A stretch of 9,870 nucleotides of DNA from Victivallales bacterium. Its GTDB lineage: Bacteria > Verrucomicrobiota > Lentisphaeria > Victivallales > UBA1829. The notes under the pieces were generated by a model, which had not been told where the DNA came from, did not search any database, and worked only from the letters and a program-made list of their open reading frames with translations. Numbering within the stretch: the stretch's first letter is position 1; each line of letters begins with the position of its first letter. Of this stretch, positions 5,674 to 9,870 are shown one piece after another. The position numbers were made by a program, and so were the translations under genes. The stretch is taken from contig JAEEQO010000103.1 of the NCBI GenBank assembly GCA_016285335.1, forward strand, positions 1 through 9,870, given 5' to 3'.

Positions 5674-6855
5674 ATGTTCAACATGAAGAAAATCATCATC
5701 TCGCTCCTCGTTATCGCCGCGATCGGCATGACCTGGTATCTCATCAAGACCTACAAGGAAGAGGCGATCTACAAGAATCCTGCGTTCGCCTCCGGCAACG
5801 GCCGCCTCGAAGCGACCGAGATCAACATCGCCGCCAAGCTCGCGGGCAAGATCGAACAGCTCCTGGTCGACGAAGGCGACTACGTGAAGGGCGGCCAGAC
5901 GCTCGTCCAGATGCAGACCAACACGCTCAAGGCCGAACTCGAACAGGCGAACGCCACGATCAAGGTGAAGGAAGCCGAGCTTGAACAGGCGAAGGCGCAG
6001 CTCCAGGTCGAGGAAGCCTCGCTCGCCGCCGCGAACGCCTCGCTCGCTTCCGCGAAGTCCGCGCTCGCCGCGAAGACCAGCACGTACAACAACGCGAAGA
6101 GCCGTTACGAACGTTCGAAAGAGCTGATGGAAAAGGACGTCACGTCCCGCCAGACCTTCGAAAACGACGAGGCCATGTTCCAGTCCGCGGCCGCCGACGT
6201 CGACGCCGCCAAGGCCGACATCCAAAGCGTCGAAGCCGCGATCAAGAGCGTCGAAGCCACGATCGCGTCCGACAAGGCCGCCATCGTGAAGGCCGAAGCC
6301 TCCATCGCCGCGGCGAAGGCCGACGCCGACCGCGTCCAGGCCGACATCGACGACAGCACACTCACCGCGCCGCTCGACGGCCGCATCCAGTACCGCATCG
6401 CCGAAGTCGGCGAAGTCCTCAGCTCCGGCGGCCGCGTGCTGAACCTGGTCGACCTCACCGACGTCTACCTGACCTTCTTCGTCCCCGAAGAGACCGCCGG
6501 CAAGATCGCCCTCGGCGCGGACGCCCGCATCGTGGTCGACGCCATGGACGACATCGCGATCCCCGCCTCCATCTCCTACGTCGCCAGCGTGGCGCAGTTC
6601 ACGCCGAAGTCCGTCGAGACCCGCGTGGAACGCGAAAAGCTCATGTTCCGCGTGAAGGCGAAGATCGACCCCGCCCTCCTCAAACAGTATGTCGAATACG
6701 TCAAGACCGGTATCCCGGGCGTCGCCTGGGTCCGCCTCGACGACAACGAGCCCTGGCCGGATTTCCTCAAAACCCCGAAGGAGAAGGGCACCCCCATTTC
6801 CGCCGAAAAAACCGCTGACAAACCCGCCGAGACGAACGAAACGGCCGCAAAATGA
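5674..6855 (+). CDS. yhiI: HlyD-family membrane fusion protein (YhiI-like)
   Basis: A 393-aa periplasmic adaptor linking an inner-membrane ABC transporter to an outer-membrane channel. From the chosen ATG: an N-terminal membrane anchor at about 7-24; the first half of the lipoyl/barrel-sandwich domain (GNGRLEATEINIAAKLAGKI, then EGDYVKGGQTL, 41-77); a long Ala/Glu/Lys-rich alpha-helical hairpin of about 140 residues (85-225) that should reach toward a TolC-type channel; the second lipoyl half (TAPLDGRIQYRIAEVGEV); and a beta-barrel domain (VYLTFFVPEETAGKI, YVASVAQFTPKSVET, VKTGIPGVAWVRL). The C-terminal motifs closely resemble my recollection of Escherichia coli YhiI (about 355 aa). The extra length includes a Lys/Thr/Ala-rich tail of about 27 residues (TPKEKGTPISAEKTADKPAE onward). 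Its TGA overlaps the next ATG as ATGA, so translation is coupled to the ATPase. No TolC gene is in view. Confidence 0.9.
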   Translation: MFNMKKIIISLLVIAAIGMTWYLIKTYKEEAIYKNPAFASGNGRLEATEINIAAKLAGKIEQLLVDEGDYVKGGQTLVQMQTNTLKAELEQANATIKVKEAELEQAKAQLQVEEASLAAANASLASAKSALAAKTSTYNNAKSRYERSKELMEKDVTSRQTFENDEAMFQSAAADVDAAKADIQSVEAAIKSVEATIASDKAAIVKAEASIAAAKADADRVQADIDDSTLTAPLDGRIQYRIAEVGEVLSSGGRVLNLVDLTDVYLTFFVPEETAGKIALGADARIVVDAMDDIAIPASISYVASVAQFTPKSVETRVEREKLMFRVKAKIDPALLKQYVEYVKTGIPGVAWVRLDDNEPWPDFLKTPKEKGTPISAEKTADKPAETNETAAK

Positions 6856-9641
6856 GCAATTCACCCTCCCATGAGGGCGTGAACATCGAACCAGTCGTCA
6901 GTTTTCGGAACCTGGCCCTGAAATACGGCAAGACCCTGGCGCTGGACCATGTCACGCTCGATATCCCCGCGCGCAAGCTGATCGGCATGATCGGCCCCGA
7001 CGGCGTGGGCAAATCAACGCTGCTGTCCCTCGTGACCGGGTCGCACGCCATGCAGGAAGGCGATCTGCGCGTCCTGGGCGGCGACATGCGCGACAAGGCC
7101 CACCGGAACAAGGTCTGCCCGAAGATCGCGTACATGCCGCAGGGCCTCGGCAAAAACCTGTATTTCACGCTCACGGTCGAGGAAAACCTCCAGTTCTTCG
7201 CGCGTCTTTTCGGCCACAACGCCGCCGAGCGCCGCCGCAGGATCGACCGCCTGACCAAAAGCACCGGCCTCTATCCCTTCCTCAACCGTCCGGCGGGCAA
7301 GCTCTCCGGCGGCATGAAGCAGAAGCTCGGACTCTGCTGCTCGCTGATCCACGACCCCGACCTGCTCGTGCTCGACGAACCGACCACCGGCGTCGACCCG
7401 CTCGCACGCCGCCAGTTCTGGGACCTGGTCGACTCCATCCGCGAAGCGCAGGAAAACATGAGCGTGATCGTGGCGACCGCGTACATGGACGAGGCGCAGC
7501 GGTTCGACTGGCTGATCGCCATGAACGACGGCAAGATCCTCGACACCGGCACGCCCGCCGAGCTGATGACGAAGACCGGCAAGGACAACCTCGACGCCGC
7601 GTTCATCGAGCTGCTGCCGGAAGAACAGCGTTCCGGCCACAAGGAGCTGGTCGTGCCTCCGCTCGAAGTCAGCGAGGGCGACGGCTACTCCATCGAGGCC
7701 GAGGGCCTGACCAAACGCTTCGGCACGTTCACCGCCGTCGACCACGTCAGTTTCCGCATCCGCAAGGGCGAAATCTTCGGCTTCCTCGGCTCCAACGGCT
7801 GCGGCAAGACCACCACCATGCGCATGCTGACCGGACTTCTGCCCGCCACCGAGGGCGTCGCGAAGCTCTTCGGCAGCCCCATCAACGGCGGCTCGCTCGA
7901 AATCCGCAAGAAGCTCGGCTACATGACGCAGCTCTTCTCGCTCTACGGCGACCTGACCGTGCGCCAGAACCTCGTGCTCTATGCCCACCTGTACCAAATC
8001 CCCGAAGAAGAGATACCCGGACGCGTCGACGCCCTGCTCGAACGGTTCCAGCTGAAGGAGATCGAGGAGACGCTTCCGAAAGACCTCCCGCTCGGCCTGA
8101 AGCAGCGCCTCTCGCTCGCCGCCGCGGTCATCCACAATCCCCAGATCGTAATCCTGGACGAACCGACCTCCGGCGTCGACCCCGTCGCCCGCGACCTCTT
8201 CTGGGAGCTCATCATCGAGCTGTCGAGGAAAGACAAGGTCACGATCTTCATCACGACCCACTTCATGAACGAGGCCGCGCGCTGCGACCGCATCTCCCTG
8301 ATGCACTGCGGGCGTTCCCTCGTCTGCGACACGCCGGCGAACATCGTGGAACAGCGGAAGGCCGCCACGCTCGAAGAAGCGTTCATCGGCTGCCTGGAGG
8401 ACGCCGACCCGGAATCCAACAAGGCCGCTTCGGAATCCTGTCTGCAGAACGAAACGACCGCAGAGGAGGAGGAAACTCCGAAGAAGAAGGAGGGCTTCCT
8501 CGGCTGGCTCAACTCCAAGTTCAGCTTCCAGCGCTGGTACACCTGCTACTGGCGCGAACAGCTCGAACTCATGCGCGACCCGATCCGCGCCACGCTCGCG
8601 CTCTTCGGCGCGCTGATCCTGATGGTCGTCATCGGGTACGGCATCAACATGGACGTGGAGAACCTGTCGTACGCCATCCTCGACAACGACCAGTCCGAAA
8701 AAAGCACGAACTACGGGCTGAACCTCTCCGGGTCGCGGTACTTCGACCAGCATGCGAAAGTGAAAGACCATGCGGACCTCGACAGGCGCATGGCGAACGG
8801 CGAACTCAGCGTCGTGGTCGAGTTCCCGCCCAAGTTCGGCAAGGACGTCGATGACGGCAATTCGCCCGAGGTCGCCTTCTGGATCGACGGCGCAAACCCG
8901 ACCCGTGCGTCAACCATCAACGGCTATGTGTCGATGGTTCACAGCGACTGGCTGAACACCCTCGCGCAACGTTCGCCCAACGGTTCGGGCATGAACAAGA
9001 TTTCCGTCCAGACGCGTTACCGGTACAATCCGGATGTGGCGAGCCTGCCTGCCATGGTCCCCGCGACCATCCCGATCCTGCTGATGATGATTCCCGCCAT
9101 CCTGGCGGCGCTGTCCGTCGTCCGCGAGAAGGAGATGGGCTCCATCACCAACCTGTACGTGACGCCGCTTACCCGGATGGAGTTCCTGCTCGGCAAGCAG
9201 TTCCCGTACCTGATCTTCTCCATGGTCAGCGCGTTCCTGCTGATCGTGATGGCAGTTACAATCTTCGATGTCCCGATCAAGGGCAGCTTCCTTACGCTGA
9301 TCGTCTCGCTGCTCATTTACTGCGTGGTCTCCACGGGCTTCGGCCTGCTGGCGTCCTCCGTGACGCGCAGCCAGATCGCCGTGATCTTCCTGACCATGCT
9401 CGGCACGATGCTTCCCGCGGTCCAGCTTTGCGGCCTGACCAACCCGGTCGAAACGCAGAAGGGCGCCGCGCTTCTGATCGGCAAGATCTACCCCACCACG
9501 CACATGCTTCTGATCAGCCGCGGCGTCTTCAACAAGGCGCTCGGCTTCGCGGATCTGCACCATGAATTCATGATCCTGGTGATCACGGTCCCGATCATTA
9601 TCGGCCTCGGCGTGCTCTGCCTGAAGAAACAGGAGTCCTGA
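6852..9641 (+). CDS. rbbA: RbbA-like fused dual ABC ATPase and ABC-2 permease
   Basis: A 929-aa protein close in length and architecture to Escherichia coli RbbA (about 911 aa), reported as a ribosome-associated ATPase but built like an exporter. ABC domain 1: Walker A GPDGVGKST (48-56), Q97, signature LSGGMKQ (151-157), Walker B LLVLDEP (171-177), and ATAYMDEA (208-215) where the switch His is replaced by Ala210. ABC domain 2: Walker A GSNGCGKTT (313-321), Q360, degenerate signature LPLGLKQ (412-418), Walker B IVILDEP (432-438), His470. After a charged linker (about 515-550) comes an ABC2_membrane_3-type permease: one span at about 578-599, a periplasmic domain (VENLSYAILDNDQ, NLSGSRYF, TRYRYNPDVASLP) to about 735, then about five spans to 925. 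It forms the inner-membrane pump with the adjacent fusion protein and the following permease. Translation starts at the ATGA overlap with yhiI; AGGAG near its end serves the next gene. The substrate is unknown. Confidence 0.93.
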   Translation: MSNSPSHEGVNIEPVVSFRNLALKYGKTLALDHVTLDIPARKLIGMIGPDGVGKSTLLSLVTGSHAMQEGDLRVLGGDMRDKAHRNKVCPKIAYMPQGLGKNLYFTLTVEENLQFFARLFGHNAAERRRRIDRLTKSTGLYPFLNRPAGKLSGGMKQKLGLCCSLIHDPDLLVLDEPTTGVDPLARRQFWDLVDSIREAQENMSVIVATAYMDEAQRFDWLIAMNDGKILDTGTPAELMTKTGKDNLDAAFIELLPEEQRSGHKELVVPPLEVSEGDGYSIEAEGLTKRFGTFTAVDHVSFRIRKGEIFGFLGSNGCGKTTTMRMLTGLLPATEGVAKLFGSPINGGSLEIRKKLGYMTQLFSLYGDLTVRQNLVLYAHLYQIPEEEIPGRVDALLERFQLKEIEETLPKDLPLGLKQRLSLAAAVIHNPQIVILDEPTSGVDPVARDLFWELIIELSRKDKVTIFITTHFMNEAARCDRISLMHCGRSLVCDTPANIVEQRKAATLEEAFIGCLEDADPESNKAASESCLQNETTAEEEETPKKKEGFLGWLNSKFSFQRWYTCYWREQLELMRDPIRATLALFGALILMVVIGYGINMDVENLSYAILDNDQSEKSTNYGLNLSGSRYFDQHAKVKDHADLDRRMANGELSVVVEFPPKFGKDVDDGNSPEVAFWIDGANPTRASTINGYVSMVHSDWLNTLAQRSPNGSGMNKISVQTRYRYNPDVASLPAMVPATIPILLMMIPAILAALSVVREKEMGSITNLYVTPLTRMEFLLGKQFPYLIFSMVSAFLLIVMAVTIFDVPIKGSFLTLIVSLLIYCVVSTGFGLLASSVTRSQIAVIFLTMLGTMLPAVQLCGLTNPVETQKGAALLIGKIYPTTHMLLISRGVFNKALGFADLHHEFMILVITVPIIIGLGVLCLKKQES

Positions 9642-9643
9642 CC

Positions 9644-9870
9644 ATGATGCAAGCGATCAAAAACATCTTTCAGCTCGGGAAGAAGGAGATCCTCAGCCTC
9701 TGCCGCGACTGGCTCCTCATGGCGCTGATCGTCTACTCCTTCACCGCCGCCGTCATCGTCGCATACAACGCCTCGACGGACTTCGCGGACGCCGCCATCG
9801 CGGTCGTCGACGAGGACCAGTCCCAGCTCTCCCAGCACGTCATCGACGCGTTCCAGCCTCCGCTCTTCCT
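9644..9870 (+). CDS. yhhJ: YhhJ-like ABC-2 permease, 5' part only
   Basis: The first 75 codons of a gene that runs off the right edge. It begins MMQAIKNIFQLGKKEILSLC, then a membrane span at about 23-42 (WLLMALIVYSFTAAVIVAY), then the start of a periplasmic domain with AAIAVVDEDQSQLSQHVIDA, the conserved opening of ABC2_membrane_3-type permeases. This agrees with the N-terminus of Escherichia coli YhhJ as I recall it. The start at 9644 is preceded by AGGAG (9631-9635) with 8 nt spacing; the next codon is also ATG (9647) with 11 nt spacing and cannot be excluded. Only 2 nt lie between it and the rbbA stop. It should supply the second permease half that pairs with the permease domain of the RbbA-like protein. 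Confidence 0.88.
   Translation, partial: MMQAIKNIFQLGKKEILSLCRDWLLMALIVYSFTAAVIVAYNASTDFADAAIAVVDEDQSQLSQHVIDAFQPPLF

Noticed and set aside
5620..6864. Leftward 414-codon ORF over yhiI
   Set aside because: Antisense shadow of the Ala/Lys/Glu-rich coiled-coil gene; Gly/Arg/Asp-rich translation with no domain.
7014..8771. Leftward 585-codon ORF inside the rbbA-like gene
   Set aside because: Antisense to a full ABC transporter gene; repetitive Val/Glu/Arg composition of the kind expected from reverse reading of GC-rich codons.

Overview
The window is about 9.9 kb of GC-rich, densely coded bacterial DNA. It appears to come from a Gram-negative organism: there are two proteins with export signal peptides, one of them a GH95 glycoside hydrolase, and a membrane-fusion-protein exporter of the kind that works across two membranes. 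The polysaccharide-degradation content, the GC-rich coding and a short 9-nt-period TATAGGTCT-type repeat would fit a PVC-superphylum bacterium (Lentisphaerota, Kiritimatiellota or Verrucomicrobiota). That placement is an inference from style, not from a marker gene. I see no rRNA, tRNA, CRISPR array, transposase or phage gene.

Left part, 1-2539. A possible 33-aa membrane micro-ORF reads rightward at the edge. It converges with a leftward gene for a 201-aa membrane-anchored protein of unknown function, which has its own good promoter with an odd palindrome in the spacer. Further right, and also leftward, are three genes in the order esterase, two-TM membrane protein, acyl carrier protein (ACP). 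The last two are coupled: 4 nt separate them, and the ACP starts at GTG with its ribosome binding site inside the upstream gene. A short repeat lies between the esterase and the membrane protein.

Middle, 2540-5534. A 258-bp divergent control region separates the leftward esterase from a rightward GH95 alpha-L-fucosidase. It holds a near-consensus promoter for the fucosidase, a perfect 17-bp palindrome next to the esterase gene, and several TTTAAC/GTTAAA half-sites. The two exported enzymes probably act together: the esterase would remove acyl groups and GH95 would release L-fucose (or L-galactose) from a glycan. GH95 ends at a strong hairpin-plus-T6 terminator.

Right part, 5585-9870. A separate promoter drives an exporter operon clearly related to Escherichia coli yhiI-rbbA-yhhJ. 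It encodes a membrane fusion protein, a protein fusing two ABC ATPase domains to an ABC-2 permease, and the start of a second permease that runs off the edge. Genes overlap or nearly touch (ATGA overlap, then 2 nt). The ATPase is asymmetric: both motif losses fall on the same composite ATP site, leaving one canonical site.

Nothing here is clearly a new kind of system. The items most worth following up are the orphan ACP with its small membrane protein, the palindromic elements in the two control regions, and the unknown 201-aa protein.
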